Assembly (NCBI GenBank): GCA_025800385.1
Contig: JAOXRS010000156.1
Span: forward strand, 96,371-160,370
DNA length: 64,000 bases
Direction of reading: 5' to 3'
Origin: Candidatus Albibeggiatoa sp. nov. NOAA
GTDB taxonomy: Bacteria > Pseudomonadota > Gammaproteobacteria > Beggiatoales > Beggiatoaceae
Shown here piece after piece: positions 35,753 through 45,908 of this stretch. The notes below the pieces were generated by a model. The model did not search any database and was not told the origin of the DNA. It saw only the letters and a list, made by a program, of their open reading frames with translations. Numbering within the stretch: position 1 is the stretch's first letter; each line of letters begins with the position of its first letter. The position numbers were made by a program, and so were the translations under genes.

Positions 35753-37417
35753 CTAATGAAATGCTAAATAGTTATCACCTTGATATTGAGGAGAAGGATT
35801 CAGTTTGCTCACAATTTGCTCAATCTGGTATTTGTTGAGCGCAGGTTCTTTAAAATATTGAATGTAGCCTTTGACTGCTTCAATTTGTTTAGGCACTGAA
35901 AAATATTTTTTGTCTTTTGGAGGTAAAGCTCCCCAGTAAGCAACAATACTTCGTACCTTTACTTGAATGCCTAATACTTCTCTTAAGTAACAGCGGCATA
36001 ACCAAGCTGCACAATGTGCCTGTTGATAAGGATTATAATAATGGCCTGATTGGGCAAATTTTTGAGACCAGTTTTTAGTTTCAATCAAGAATACACCTGT
36101 TGGCGCAATCACAAGGTGATCTATCTGAGCTGATATAATTCGATTATCAAAACATTTTGTGTAACGATGCAGCTGTAGATGAACATCATTTAAAATATAA
36201 TATTGATTTGGTAAATGAGATAAATGCTCAATAACTGCAAGCTCTGCTTCTGCACCAATAAAAGGTTTTGAAGAAGTAATATGATGTAAGTTTTCTATCT
36301 TTTGTGTAAACTGGTCACAACCTTGTTGAATAAAGTTATTTCGGTTAGCTTGTAATGACTCATATTGTTCTTGCGTTGTTTTAAGAGAGTGATGCCAATC
36401 TGCAATAGTTGACTGCTCTTGTTGTTTTAATTCAATTTTTTGCCTCTCTGATTTTTGATAAGTTGTCTCATAGTTTTTTAACAGGTCTATTTTATCTTGT
36501 TTGAGAGAATGAAATAGCTGCCTTTGTTGCACTTCTATTTTACGTTGGGTTTGTGTTTTTGTTTGCTGATATGTATATGCTAATAAACGTTTTTCGGCCT
36601 CGATTTTTTCCAACTCAGCATTATATATCTTTTGCGTTTCATCAATTTTTGTATTAATTTTTTCCATTGCCTGTTTATGTTGTTGGCTAACTTGTTCTAC
36701 ATATTGATTTCTTTCTTGAGACAAGCGAGATAATTGGCTGCTATAGCTACTTGACCACTGCCATTTGAGCAAAATGAGTAACCAATAATGCAATTGAGCT
36801 GCCCAACCCTGTTTAGCAAGAGCCACTTTTTCATTTTCTAATAAAAGAATATTTTGATTAATAATTTGTAATTCTTCTGGTACTTGTTCAGGTTGATTTT
36901 GAGTAGAAATTTTTTCTTGGCGTAATGCTGATAATTGAGAGTGGAATTTTGTATCAATATGATATTTTTGAGAATTTAAATCAAAACTATCATTTTCATA
37001 TTGATTACTTAACTCAGTTATTGCTTGATCTATCTGGGATTGATGTAGTTTTTCATACTCTGATAGGCGTTGTTGCTCTGCTTCAATGCGTTGTTCAATA
37101 TCACTTAATTGTGAATCTACATTTGATTTATATTCAATGATTTCAATATCTAGTTTTTGTATTTGTTGTTGGGTTTGAGATTGCAGCGCGTTAATTTGAG
37201 GCTGTAGACTGGATTGTTTTTGCTGAATATCCTGAGATAAAGTATGTACTTTATTTATAAACTCCTGCTCCATTGCTTGATGTTGCCATTGGCGTTGTTG
37301 CTCTAATTCATTAAGCTTTTGTTTAACTTCTAAAGTTGTTTGTGCCGAAACATTAGACACCGATAACTGTCTTTGTACATCCTTCCATGCACCACTTACT
37401 CCTACTATAACTGCCAC
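35753..37417 (-). CDS. Long coiled-coil protein with C-terminal NERD (nuclease-related) domain
   Basis: The 554-residue protein starts at GTG after AGGAAT. Residues about 20-380 are Gln/Glu/Lys-rich heptads, broken by a more hydrophobic stretch near 205-225 (WAAQLHYWLLILLKWQW). The last 170 residues form a NERD domain: IGAEAELAVIEHLSHLP, IISAQIDHLVIAPTGVFLIE followed by TKNWSQKF. That D...E-K constellation is typical of PD-(D/E)XK-related folds, so nuclease activity or DNA handling is possible. Proteins of this kind are rarely characterised. It lies upstream of nifH, reads in the same direction and has no visible link to nitrogen fixation. Confidence 0.78.
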   Translation of the reverse strand: MAVIVGVSGAWKDVQRQLSVSNVSAQTTLEVKQKLNELEQQRQWQHQAMEQEFINKVHTLSQDIQQKQSSLQPQINALQSQTQQQIQKLDIEIIEYKSNVDSQLSDIEQRIEAEQQRLSEYEKLHQSQIDQAITELSNQYENDSFDLNSQKYHIDTKFHSQLSALRQEKISTQNQPEQVPEELQIINQNILLLENEKVALAKQGWAAQLHYWLLILLKWQWSSSYSSQLSRLSQERNQYVEQVSQQHKQAMEKINTKIDETQKIYNAELEKIEAEKRLLAYTYQQTKTQTQRKIEVQQRQLFHSLKQDKIDLLKNYETTYQKSERQKIELKQQEQSTIADWHHSLKTTQEQYESLQANRNNFIQQGCDQFTQKIENLHHITSSKPFIGAEAELAVIEHLSHLPNQYYILNDVHLQLHRYTKCFDNRIISAQIDHLVIAPTGVFLIETKNWSQKFAQSGHYYNPYQQAHCAAWLCRCYLREVLGIQVKVRSIVAYWGALPPKDKKYFSVPKQIEAVKGYIQYFKEPALNKYQIEQIVSKLNPSPQYQGDNYLAFH

Positions 37418-37539
37418 TTTTAATTCCTAAAAGCTAAACAATGTGTAAGCCATTTTATACAGTTTGTGCTTAATTTGTAAATTAAAAAAGCGGTGCATTA
37501 TTTTGAATAAGAAATATATACAATAATTTTATAAAAGTT

Positions 37540-37869
37540 TTAATGTGTAACAGTTTTAGAAAATAAATTCATGATAATAACACCTGCAACAATTAAACTG
37601 ATTCCAATAATTGCTGGTGTATCTAAAGCTTGATTGAATCGAAAATACCCAACTAAGGTAATTAAAAAAATCCCCGCCCCCGACCAAATTGCATACACAA
37701 CCCCTAAATTCATTTCTTTGATCGTGAGTGACAGAAAATAAAATGCTGTTCCATATCCCAGAAAAACAATAATAGTGGGTAATAATCTAGTAAACCCATC
37801 ACTTTCTTTTAAAGCTGCTGTACCAACTACTTCCGCTAGAATTGCAATGATTAAAAAGACCCATTTCAT
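37540..37869 (-). CDS. Small multidrug resistance (SMR) family efflux protein
   Basis: A 109-residue protein with four membrane helices. The first carries AILAEVVGTAALKESDGFTR with the essential Glu near residue 13. GVVYAIWSGAGIFLI in helix 3 is the SMR signature. It exchanges protons for small cations such as quaternary ammonium compounds or guanidinium; the subtype (EmrE/QacE or Gdx/SugE) is not certain. The GVVYAIWSG form fits the EmrE/QacE side better. It stands alone between the NERD gene and rpsB. Confidence 0.9.
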   Translation of the reverse strand: MKWVFLIIAILAEVVGTAALKESDGFTRLLPTIIVFLGYGTAFYFLSLTIKEMNLGVVYAIWSGAGIFLITLVGYFRFNQALDTPAIIGISLIVAGVIIMNLFSKTVTH

Positions 37870-38140
37870 AGACTTTGACGCTCCTTAAATAGACACTAAG
37901 CCATAAAGGATTAAGCCAGATTAATACCAACCTGAATTTAAATAAGTGCTGTAGCTACTATAAAAATCCGTTATAATAAACAGTTTTAATTCGCTATCAA
38001 TCATTGTCATAATGCCTTGACTATGATATAAAGCACACGCTTTAAATACACACACGTATCGTCACGTATATTAGGGTGCTCGTAAGAGTCAATGTATGGG
38101 ATGCGTGGAGGTATAAAACCCTGTAATTAGGAGATTTTTA

Positions 38141-38953
38141 ATGGCTGATATTTCAATGCGCCAAATGTTAGAAGCTGGCGTTCACTTTGGACACCAAACT
38201 CGCTTCTGGAATCCTCAAATGCGTCCTTATATTTTCGGGGAACGCAATAAAATCCACATTCTTAACCTTGAAGAAACATTACCATTATATATTGATGCGG
38301 TAAACTTCATTGGTAAATTAGCGTCTAAAAAAGGCAAAATCTTATTTGTCGGTACAAAACGCGCTGCACAAGAAGTGGTTAAAGCTGAAGCTGCTCGTTG
38401 TGGTATGCCTTACGTTAACCGTCGTTGGTTAGGTGGTATGTTAACTAACTATAAAACAGTACGTTCTTCTATCAAACGTCTTAAAGACTTAGAAGCAATG
38501 ACTGAAGATGGCACATTAAACCAGTTAACGAAGAAAGAAGCGTTATCGGTAACACGTGAGCTTGAAAAATTAGAGCGCAGTTTAGGCGGTATTAAAGACA
38601 TGAATGGCTTGCCTGATGCGTTATTCATCATCGACGTAGGTCATGAAAAAATCGCAGTTAGTGAAGCGAAAAAATTAGGTATCCCTGTAATTGGTGTGGT
38701 TGATACAAACAACAGCCCGAACAACGTTGATTACGTGATCCCAGGTAACGACGATGCGATTCGTGCAATTAGCTTATACGCAAAAGGTATCGCGGATACT
38801 ATTATTGAAGCGAAAGAAGCAAGCATGGCGCAATTACCTGAAGAAGCTGATGCAGAAGCTAAACCAGAACCTGAAGCGGCGACTGAAGAAGTTGCAGAAG
38901 CACCAGCAGCTGAAGCAGCAACAGAAGAAAAACCAACAGAATCCGCTGCGTAA
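38141..38953 (+). CDS. rpsB: 30S ribosomal protein S2
   Basis: A 270-residue uS2: [40 protein letters not shown], then [12 protein letters not shown] and [20 protein letters not shown]. The C-terminal 45 residues are an acidic Ala/Glu-rich extension ([20 protein letters not shown] and onward), longer than in Escherichia coli. AGGAG precedes the ATG. It heads the rpsB-tsf-pyrH-frr series. Confidence 0.98.
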   Translation: MADISMRQMLEAGVHFGHQTRFWNPQMRPYIFGERNKIHILNLEETLPLYIDAVNFIGKLASKKGKILFVGTKRAAQEVVKAEAARCGMPYVNRRWLGGMLTNYKTVRSSIKRLKDLEAMTEDGTLNQLTKKEALSVTRELEKLERSLGGIKDMNGLPDALFIIDVGHEKIAVSEAKKLGIPVIGVVDTNNSPNNVDYVIPGNDDAIRAISLYAKGIADTIIEAKEASMAQLPEEADAEAKPEPEAATEEVAEAPAAEAATEEKPTESAA

Positions 38954-38967
38954 ATAATTTAACTCCA

Positions 38968-38982
38968 AGGACTGGCAGTCCT
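38968..38982. repeat. 15-bp palindrome AGGACTGGCAGTCCT
   Basis: Perfect palindrome around a central G/C position, just after rpsB and before tsf. Same family as the nifH-nifD pair and the copies at 40656 and 44535. Confidence 0.7.
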
Positions 38983-39067
38983 ACAATAAACCAAATGTTG
39001 GGGCTGCCCGTTTTTAATCACCAAAAAACACCGAATTCATTTAAGTATTTTTAAGAGGTTAAACACA

Positions 39068-39937
39068 ATGGCGATTACAGCCGCTTTAGTTAAAGAATTA
39101 CGTGAGCGCACTGGGGCTGGCATGATGGAATGCAAAAAAGCCTTGGTTGAAACAGATGGTGACATCGAAGCAGCCATCGAAGCCATGCGTAAAGCGGGTC
39201 AAGCCAAAGCTGCGAAAAAAGCGGGTCGTGTCGCTGCAGAAGGCTTAATCGTAGTACAAGCAGATGGCAATAAAGCTGCGATTGTTGAAATCAACAGTGA
39301 AACTGACTTCGTTTCTAAAGCAGACGATTTCAAAGCATTCTGTGACGGTGTTGCAGCAAAGGCATTAGAAGCACAACCAGCTGACTTAGACGCGTTATTA
39401 GCAACTGACTTTGGTAACGGCAAATCAGTTGAAGACACACGTAAAGACTTAATCGCTAAAATCGGTGAAAATATTTCTGTACGTCGTTTCTCATTAATGG
39501 AAAGTGCACAATTAGGTGTTTATTTACACGGCACACGTATTGGCGTTTTAGTTGATATGGAAGGCGGTAACGAAGAATTAGCTAAAGACGTAGCGATGCA
39601 CGTTGCAGCAAGTCGCCCACAATTCACTAACGTTGACGAAGTTCCTAGCGACGTGGTTGAAAAAGAAAAAGCCATCTTAGTTGCGCAAGCAGAAGACAGC
39701 GGCAAACCAGCTGAAATCATCGAAAAAATGGTTGGCGGTCGTATCAAAAAATTCTTAGGCGAAATCACTTTAGTCGGTCAGCCATTCGTTAAAGACCCAG
39801 ACCAAACGGTTGAAAAATTATTAAAAGCAAACGGCGCAACAGCGAAAGGCTTTGTACGTTTTGAAGTAGGCGAAGGTATCGAGAAGAAATCTGAAAACTT
39901 TGCTGAAGAAGTCATGAAACAAGTACAAGGAAGCTAA
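39068..39937 (+). CDS. tsf: Elongation factor Ts
   Basis: A 289-residue EF-Ts: [20 protein letters not shown] at the UBA-like N-terminus, then [16 protein letters not shown], and repeated core subdomains ([33 protein letters not shown]). It exchanges nucleotide on EF-Tu. It sits between rpsB and pyrH, the classic order. AAGAGG precedes the ATG. Confidence 0.98.
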   Translation: MAITAALVKELRERTGAGMMECKKALVETDGDIEAAIEAMRKAGQAKAAKKAGRVAAEGLIVVQADGNKAAIVEINSETDFVSKADDFKAFCDGVAAKALEAQPADLDALLATDFGNGKSVEDTRKDLIAKIGENISVRRFSLMESAQLGVYLHGTRIGVLVDMEGGNEELAKDVAMHVAASRPQFTNVDEVPSDVVEKEKAILVAQAEDSGKPAEIIEKMVGGRIKKFLGEITLVGQPFVKDPDQTVEKLLKANGATAKGFVRFEVGEGIEKKSENFAEEVMKQVQGS

Positions 39938-39940
39938 TTC

Positions 39941-40657
39941 ATGTCAACCACCACCCCGCAGCGTGTATTATTAAAACTCAGTGGCGAAGCCTTAATGGGC
40001 GATGATGCCTTTGGGATTAATGCCGAGATTTTGGGACAGACAGCACAAGCCGTCAAAGACATTGTAGAAAAAAATATACAAGTTGGCTTGGTTGTTGGTG
40101 GTGGTAATATTTTCCGTGGCGTGAATTTATCAGCCAGTGGCATCGAACGTGTGACTGGCGATCAAATGGGCATGTTAGCAACGGTCATGAATGGACTGGC
40201 GTTGCAAGATGCTTTGAAAAAAATAGATGTCGATGCGCGAGTAATGTCGGCATTACGCATTGATGGGGTTTGTGAACATTATTCTAGTCGTCAAGCAATT
40301 CAGCATTTAGAAGCAGGCAAAGTGGTAATTTTTGTCGCGGGTACGGGCAATCCATTATTTACCACCGATTCCGCTGCCAGCTTACGTGCAATTGAAATTC
40401 AAGCAGACTTGATGATTAAAGCCACCAAAGTAGATGGCGTTTACGATGCTGACCCAGTAAAAAATCCCAATGCAACCAAGTTTACAACACTGAGCTATGA
40501 TGAGACCATTACCCGCCAATTAGGTGTGATGGACATGACGGCTGTGGTTTTGTGCCGTGAACATAATATGCCTCTACAAGTCTTAAACATGGGCAAATCG
40601 GGTGCGCTATTGCGTGCGGTGATGGGGCAAAACGAAGGTACATTAATCCACGCTTAG
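39941..40657 (+). CDS. pyrH: Uridylate kinase
   Basis: A 238-residue hexameric UMP kinase: [56 protein letters not shown] and [19 protein letters not shown]. It phosphorylates UMP to UDP. It starts three bases after the tsf stop, so it is co-transcribed. Its TAG stop overlaps the palindromic repeat at 40656. Confidence 0.98.
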   Translation: MSTTTPQRVLLKLSGEALMGDDAFGINAEILGQTAQAVKDIVEKNIQVGLVVGGGNIFRGVNLSASGIERVTGDQMGMLATVMNGLALQDALKKIDVDARVMSALRIDGVCEHYSSRQAIQHLEAGKVVIFVAGTGNPLFTTDSAASLRAIEIQADLMIKATKVDGVYDADPVKNPNATKFTTLSYDETITRQLGVMDMTAVVLCREHNMPLQVLNMGKSGALLRAVMGQNEGTLIHA

Positions 40658-40670
40658 GACTGCCAGTCCT
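40656..40670. repeat. 15-bp palindrome AGGACTGCCAGTCCT overlapping the pyrH stop
   Basis: Perfect palindrome of the same family as at 38968; its first two bases are the last two of the pyrH TAG stop codon. It could form a small hairpin between pyrH and frr. Confidence 0.7.
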
Positions 40671-40700
40671 GTTATCATAGAAAAAAAGAGGCAAAGTATA

Positions 40701-41267
40701 ATGAATGAAATGGTACAAATGGTACTAGACGATGCCAAAGAGCGCATGGGCAAAAGTGTTGAAAGTCTTAAACATGAATTCGTCAAAATCCGTACAGGTC
40801 GTGCGCATACCAGTTTATTAGATCACGTTAAAGTCGATTATTACGGTTCAGAAGTGCCGATTGCACAAGCTGCGAGTGTTACCGTTTTAGACCCTAGAAC
40901 TTTAGGTGTGACACCATTCGAAAAGTCCATGTTATCAGCTGTGGACAAAGCGATTTTAAATTCTGATTTAGGTTTAAACCCGACTAACGTTGGTAATATG
41001 TTGCGTGTACCTTTACCGCCAATGACAGAAGAACGTCGCCGCGATTTAGTTAAAATTGTACGTGGCGAAGCGGAAGGTGCAAAAGTCGCTGTGCGTAATA
41101 TTCGTCGTGATGCAAACCATGATTTTAAGAAGTTATTGAAAGATAAAGATATTTCTGAAGATGACGAACGTCGTGCAGAAGATAGTATTCAGAAATTGAC
41201 CAATACGTTCATTGCTAAAATCGATGAAATATTGCACGAAAAAGAAGCGGAATTAATGGAAGTTTAG
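40701..41267 (+). CDS. frr: Ribosome recycling factor
   Basis: A 188-residue [42 protein letters not shown], then [20 protein letters not shown] and [17 protein letters not shown]. It splits post-termination ribosomes with EF-G. AGAGG precedes the ATG. Its length is a few residues above the usual 185. Confidence 0.98.
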   Translation: MNEMVQMVLDDAKERMGKSVESLKHEFVKIRTGRAHTSLLDHVKVDYYGSEVPIAQAASVTVLDPRTLGVTPFEKSMLSAVDKAILNSDLGLNPTNVGNMLRVPLPPMTEERRRDLVKIVRGEAEGAKVAVRNIRRDANHDFKKLLKDKDISEDDERRAEDSIQKLTNTFIAKIDEILHEKEAELMEV

Positions 41268-41280
41268 GGACAGTGACTGG

Positions 41281-41305
41281 TTCATTGTTAAGTGTTCATT
41301 GTTAA
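41281..41305. repeat. Two direct copies of TTCATTGTTAA in the frr-uppS gap
   Basis: TTCATTGTTAA occurs at 41281-41291 and 41295-41305, a 14-bp period. It lies just before the uppS start, whose ribosome-binding site is weak. Confidence 0.6.
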
Positions 41306-41320
41306 TTGTTGTTTTTCCTA

Positions 41321-42052
41321 ATGAGTGATTCTCAAATCCCGCGTCATGTTGCGATTATTTTAGATGGTAACGGACGCTGGGCAAAAAAACGGTTTTTACC
41401 GCGCATTGCTGGGCATAAAGTTGGTTTAGATACGGTGAAGCGCATTGTGCGTTTTAGTGGTGAGCTTGGCATTGAAGCGTTGACTTTATTTGCATTTAGC
41501 AGTGAAAACAGTCGCCGACCGAAAGAAGAAGTCGGGATGTTGTTTAAATTATTTTTAGCCGCGGTAAAAAGTGAAGTCCAAGAATTACATCGCAACAATG
41601 CCCGTTTACGCGTGATTGGTGATAGAAGTGTGTTTCCCACCGAATTACAACTTTATATGGACGAGGCGGAACAATTAACCAAGGACAACACAGGGATTCG
41701 CTTAACCGTTGCAGCTAATTATGGTGGACGTTGGGATATTTCTAACGCGATTCAGCAAATTAGTCAGAAAATAGAAAACGGTGAATTGTCAGCAAGTGAT
41801 GTCGATGAAAATCTGATTAGTCAACATGTGAGCACTCAAGGCTTACCCGAACCTGATTTGTTTATTCGTACAGGCGGTGAAACGCGGATTAGTAACTTTT
41901 TGTTGTGGCAATTGGCTTACACAGAAATGTATTTTACGGATACGTTATGGCCTGACTTTGACGAAAAACAATTTCAGCGTGCACTAGATTCATTTGCAAA
42001 ACGTGAACGGCGTTACGGTCGCACCAGTGAGCAAGTACAAAAGGCTCGATAA
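41321..42052 (+). CDS. uppS: Isoprenyl transferase (undecaprenyl diphosphate synthase)
   Basis: About 243 residues. I start it at the ATG at 41321; the longer frame begins with an unsupported TTG. HVAIILDGNGRWAKKR holds the catalytic Asp, followed by PRIAGHKVG, TLFAFSSENSRRPKEEV and PEPDLFIRTGGETRISNFLL. It makes the C55 carrier lipid for peptidoglycan and O-antigen by adding isopentenyl units in cis. No strong Shine-Dalgarno sequence is seen, only a T-rich leader. Confidence 0.95.
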   Translation: MSDSQIPRHVAIILDGNGRWAKKRFLPRIAGHKVGLDTVKRIVRFSGELGIEALTLFAFSSENSRRPKEEVGMLFKLFLAAVKSEVQELHRNNARLRVIGDRSVFPTELQLYMDEAEQLTKDNTGIRLTVAANYGGRWDISNAIQQISQKIENGELSASDVDENLISQHVSTQGLPEPDLFIRTGGETRISNFLLWQLAYTEMYFTDTLWPDFDEKQFQRALDSFAKRERRYGRTSEQVQKAR

Positions 42053-42301
42053 AGCGTCTTCACTAAATCCATATTAATGGCAAGTAAAAAATATGTTAAG
42101 CTTGTCTTTGTGGAATAGACACACAAATTGTGTCATGAGAAAATAATAATATTAAATAAGTAAGCTAAGATACTTATAATTGAAAAATATCTTTAACCAA
42201 AATAAGAAATAACTGCTTTAAAAGCACAACTATAATTATAAAAAACTTTAAACACCTTAACAGCTAACCAAATCTGGCGTATGCCTGTCCTATGAGTCAA
42301 A

Positions 42302-43141
42302 ATGCCGAAAAAATTACAGCAACGGGTTTTAACTGCACTCATATTAATCCCTTCCGTCGTCGGTGGCATCATGTATTTGTCATCAACGGTCTTGGCTATT
42401 GCACTGAGTATTTTTGTGCTTTTGGCTGCGTGGGAGTGGACTGATATTTGTGGCTGGCACAACAATTTTGCACGTACAACTTACACCACTGTAATTGTCA
42501 CGGGCTTAGTTGCCGCATTCCTGATTTTAAAATTCCATCCAACTAACATTTATCCAATTCTCTCCATTGCCGTGGGCTGGTGGCTGTTGATGTTGTATTG
42601 GCAGATGGGCGTACAATACGAATGGCTCAATAAACCGATACCGAAATCAGCATGGATTAAAGCTATACTCGGCATGGTGATTTTAATTCCTGCATGGACA
42701 GCGTTAGTTTATTTGCATCAACATTACACAGGCTATAGCGTATTGTTCTTTTTCTGTTTAATTTGGTTGGCAGACAGCAGCGCATACTTTATCGGTAAAG
42801 CCTATGGCAAACATAAACTTGCGGTAAAAATCAGCCCTAAGAAAACATGGGAAGGGGTGTATGGCGCAATTGGCTGTGGGTTACTACTCAGTCTAGGTTA
42901 TACTTTGTGGCGTGAAATGACGTTACACGAAAGCGCGTTATTTATTGGACTCTGTTTTATCACGATTTTGGTGTCAGTTTTAGGCGATTTGGCGGAAAGC
43001 ATGTTTAAACGTCAAATGCATTTGAAAGACAGCAGTCAACTTTTACCGGGGCACGGTGGCATGTTAGACCGCGTAGATAGTTTAACGTCGGCAGCACCGA
43101 TTTTTGTTTTTGGCACAATACTTTTAGGGATTCGGTTTTGA
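42302..43141 (+). CDS. cdsA: Phosphatidate cytidylyltransferase
   Basis: A 279-residue membrane protein with about seven helices. The C-terminal signature is GDLAESMFKRQMHLKDSSQL, then LPGHGGMLDRVDSL, which includes the metal-binding Asp residues. It makes CDP-diacylglycerol for phospholipids. The upstream 250 bp probably carry a promoter. Its TGA stop overlaps the dxr TTG start (TTGA). Confidence 0.95.
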   Translation: MPKKLQQRVLTALILIPSVVGGIMYLSSTVLAIALSIFVLLAAWEWTDICGWHNNFARTTYTTVIVTGLVAAFLILKFHPTNIYPILSIAVGWWLLMLYWQMGVQYEWLNKPIPKSAWIKAILGMVILIPAWTALVYLHQHYTGYSVLFFFCLIWLADSSAYFIGKAYGKHKLAVKISPKKTWEGVYGAIGCGLLLSLGYTLWREMTLHESALFIGLCFITILVSVLGDLAESMFKRQMHLKDSSQLLPGHGGMLDRVDSLTSAAPIFVFGTILLGIRF

Positions 43142-44340
43142 CAGGTATTACCATTTTAGGGGCAACAGGGACAATTGGGCTGAACACCTTAAATGTGATT
43201 GCTCAACACCGTCATCAATTTAAAGTCATCGCGCTCACCGCACACACCAATGTGTCACGTTTAGCCGAGCAATGCGTAAAATGGCAGCCAAAATATGCCG
43301 TGGTTTCAGATGAAGCACATGTTGACTTATTACATAAAGAGTTAAAAGAAAAAGGCTATTCAGCCGATACCGAAATTTTAGCAGGCGTTGAAGGCTTAAT
43401 TAAAGTCGCGAGCTTGCCCGAAGTACATACCGTGATGGCGGCGATTGTGGGTAGTGCAGGTTTATTACCCACTTTGGCGGCAGCGAGAAATGGTAAACGT
43501 TTGCTATTGGCGAATAAAGAAGCTTTGGTAATGTCGGGCAAATTGTTTATGCAAGCCGTACAAAATAATTACGCGACCTTGCTTCCTATCGACAGCGAAC
43601 ACAATGCTTTATTCCAATGTATGCCGTTGAATAAAAAGAATTCTCAAGCAATTGAGCTGGATAGTATGGGCATCAAGCAATTGATTCTTACTGCATCTGG
43701 GGGGCCTTTCCGTACTTTTACTGCGAAACAGCTTGAAAATGTCACGCCAGAACAAGCCTGTAAACATCCAAATTGGAATATGGGGCGTAAGATTTCTGTA
43801 GATTCTGCAACCATGATGAACAAAGGTTTGGAAGTCATTGAAGCTTGTTGGTTGTTCAATACACCACCTGACAAAATCAAAGTATTATTGCATCCACAAA
43901 GCATTATTCATTCAATGGTGGAATATGTTGATGGTTCTGTGTTAGCGCAGTTAGGCAACCCTGATATGCGTACCCCAATTGCTCATGCATTGACTTGGCC
44001 AGAGCGGATTCAGTCAGGTGTGGATTCATTGAATTTAGCTGAAATAGCCCAACTTCATTTTGAAGATGTTGATATGCAACGATTCCCATGTTTACGTTTG
44101 GCTTATGAGGCAATGCTGGCTGGTGGTACGACGACTGCGATTCTCAATGCTGCCAATGAAGTGGCGGTGCAAGCCTTTTTAGATAAACAAATTCGATTCG
44201 TTGATATTCCCACCGTTATTGAGCAGACATTGACCAATTTAACAGGTAAGGATGCCAGTCATTTAGATTTCATTTTGGAAGATGACGCACAAGCGAGAGA
44301 GGTGGCAGGTATTGAAGTTCAGCGTTTAGCGATTAAATAA
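43138..44340 (+). CDS. dxr: 1-deoxy-D-xylulose 5-phosphate reductoisomerase
   Basis: A 400-residue enzyme: NADPH motif GATGTIGLNTL at the N-terminus, LLLANKEALVMSG, PIDSEHNALFQC (metal and substrate ligands), LTASGGPFR, and HPNWNMGRKISVDSATMMN. It catalyses the committed step of the MEP isoprenoid pathway. It starts with TTG overlapping the cdsA stop, the only start compatible with the family N-terminus. uppS and cdsA upstream share the isoprenoid/lipid theme. Confidence 0.96.
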   Translation: MTGITILGATGTIGLNTLNVIAQHRHQFKVIALTAHTNVSRLAEQCVKWQPKYAVVSDEAHVDLLHKELKEKGYSADTEILAGVEGLIKVASLPEVHTVMAAIVGSAGLLPTLAAARNGKRLLLANKEALVMSGKLFMQAVQNNYATLLPIDSEHNALFQCMPLNKKNSQAIELDSMGIKQLILTASGGPFRTFTAKQLENVTPEQACKHPNWNMGRKISVDSATMMNKGLEVIEACWLFNTPPDKIKVLLHPQSIIHSMVEYVDGSVLAQLGNPDMRTPIAHALTWPERIQSGVDSLNLAEIAQLHFEDVDMQRFPCLRLAYEAMLAGGTTTAILNAANEVAVQAFLDKQIRFVDIPTVIEQTLTNLTGKDASHLDFILEDDAQAREVAGIEVQRLAIK

Positions 44341-44360
44341 GAATTAGTAAATTTCATGGT

Positions 44361-44398
44361 ATAGAGGAAGGGTAGGTGAATTTACCTTTTCCTTCTAT
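44361..44398 (+). terminator. Hairpin after dxr
   Basis: ATAGAGGAA and GGTA (44361-44374) pair with TACC and TTCCT-T-CTAT (to 44398) 20 bp past the dxr stop. It marks the end of the upstream half of the block; no U-tract on the plus strand. Confidence 0.4.
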
Positions 44399-44485
44399 GA
44401 AAAACCTTTAAAAGATGTATTCTTATTTTTTTGCCTAAAGATTTATACTAGCCTGTTGAAAATAATTACTTATAGTTTAGGTGTT

Positions 44486-44549
44486 AGAATTGACAGTCCT
44501 TTTATTCTTTAAGCATCAACCATGCTTCAGGCCTAGGACTGCCAGTTCT
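44486..44549. repeat. Inverted pair of dispersed 15-bp elements enclosing a hairpin
   Basis: AGAATTGACAGTCCT (44486-44500) and AGGACTGCCAGTTCT (44535-44549) are complementary at 13 of 15 positions. Between them AAGCAT (44511-44516) pairs with ATGCTT (44522-44527). The whole could fold as a two-tier stem between dxr and the opposing binding-protein gene. Confidence 0.65.
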
Positions 44550-44580
44550 GTATCATTTTAAAATAACTATAGCTTTCAGG

Positions 44581-45363
44581 CTAGTCACTATTGGCTGATT
44601 GAATATCGACGTCGTTTATTCCAAACTGTTGTCTAATTATTTCTATTGTTCCATCTTCATGCATTTCACGGATGGCACTATCAAAATCATCACGCAACCT
44701 TTCAAAGTCTGTTTTTTGTTTTGACCACCCTATATATAAACTGCCATCAACACTGTCTTTGCCAATCACTTTTAGATCAAAGGTTTGGTCAGGCCATTCT
44801 GATTTGAAATGATGCTGTGCAACCAGATAGTTCTCCAAAATAACGTCAATCCGACCAAATTTAAGCAGTTTGATGAGTTGGGTTACAGTTGTGACTTCAC
44901 GTTTCGTTGCTGCACCTGATTCAAAAAGTGCAATTAACTCATCACTTACGGGATAGCCACGGACAAATCCAACAACCTGTCCTTTCAAGTCTTCAGGGCT
45001 AAGACCATACTTTTCGCTTGTGGGCATAGCCAAAAAGTGGCCATCACCACGCCCTAAAATCTCTTGTGAGAAATAATAGTCTTGCTCAATATCTGCATTT
45101 TTCCAAGGGTTAAACAGCCCATGGTAATATCCTTCTTTGACTGCTCGCATTGCTCTTGCCCAAGGGAGAAAGTCAATGGTCATGGTGTGACCTTTTCGTG
45201 CTAAGGCTTGTTGTGCAATGACCACAGTGAATCCATATTGAGGGAGGTCTTCTCCTTGAAACGGTTGCCAATTGGTTGTTGCCATGGTAATCGTCTCAGC
45301 ATTACTTGTTGGCAAAATGAGCACCATTAAAAGTGCCGCATATATCATCACTTTGTTCATCAT
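44581..45363 (-). CDS. Periplasmic solute-binding protein, SBP_bac_3 family
   Basis: A 260-residue exported protein: signal peptide MMNKVMIYAALLMVLILPTS ending SNA, then ITMATTNWQPFQGEDLPQYG, typical of the amino-acid-binding-like SBP_bac_3 fold, YYFSQEILGRGDGHF and a C-terminal lobe with MHEDGTIEIIRQQFG. GGGAGGG precedes the start. There is no ABC permease nearby. It lies divergently from a membrane nucleotide cyclase and may sense a ligand for that module. It breaks the usual dxr-rseP contiguity. Confidence 0.85.
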   Translation of the reverse strand: MMNKVMIYAALLMVLILPTSNAETITMATTNWQPFQGEDLPQYGFTVVIAQQALARKGHTMTIDFLPWARAMRAVKEGYYHGLFNPWKNADIEQDYYFSQEILGRGDGHFLAMPTSEKYGLSPEDLKGQVVGFVRGYPVSDELIALFESGAATKREVTTVTQLIKLLKFGRIDVILENYLVAQHHFKSEWPDQTFDLKVIGKDSVDGSLYIGWSKQKTDFERLRDDFDSAIREMHEDGTIEIIRQQFGINDVDIQSANSD

Positions 45364-45908
45364 AATAACCCTCCCAAGGTAGCTAAACTAACAAATGATA
45401 TAAAATTGGAGACAAATATAAGGAGATAACCTTAAAATAAGAACAATATCGTTTTCTGAAGATAAAAAAATGCCTAAAGGCTCTCATGACAGAAAGAATA
45501 TTAGAGCAGATAGCAAACGTAAGCAAATCGCAAATAAAATTTATATTAGTATTTAGGAAATCAATTAATTGGAAAACACTTAGCATATATCGGTTATTAG
45601 AGTTTGTTATTAAATAACAATAGGGCATACTCATATTCAGCACTTACATTTTTAATGTCAAACATTCATATTGCTCACTACAATGCTATTTCACTAGCTG
45701 AAAATAACTTTAAAATTAAAAAAATGTGTGATTTAGTAGATAAAAAAATATTAGCTTTTTATAATGCACATAGATTTCTATATCACAGAATATACATAAG
45801 TGATTGAGGGTAATCTGCATTATACTTTAAGCAGGATGAAACTGGATGTTTTCGATTTAAATAATTGGTAATCAAGTTTGTGACCGTTCATAATAAAGAA
45901 AAACCTGA
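45364..45908. other. Intergenic, AT-rich, no convincing gene
   Basis: About 545 bp between the divergent binding-protein gene and the relic before the cyclase. Open frames exist (for example 45604-45807) but show no ribosome-binding site, family pattern or normal composition. It probably holds divergent promoters and decayed sequence. Confidence 0.5.

Noticed and set aside
38020..38140. A guanidine or ribosomal-protein leader riboswitch between the SMR gene and rpsB
   Set aside because: No conserved riboswitch core (such as paired ACGR hairpins) could be seen on either strand.
45604..45807. A 67-codon plus-strand open frame before the cyclase relic
   Set aside because: No ribosome-binding site, irregular composition and no recognisable family; it lies in AT-rich intergenic DNA.
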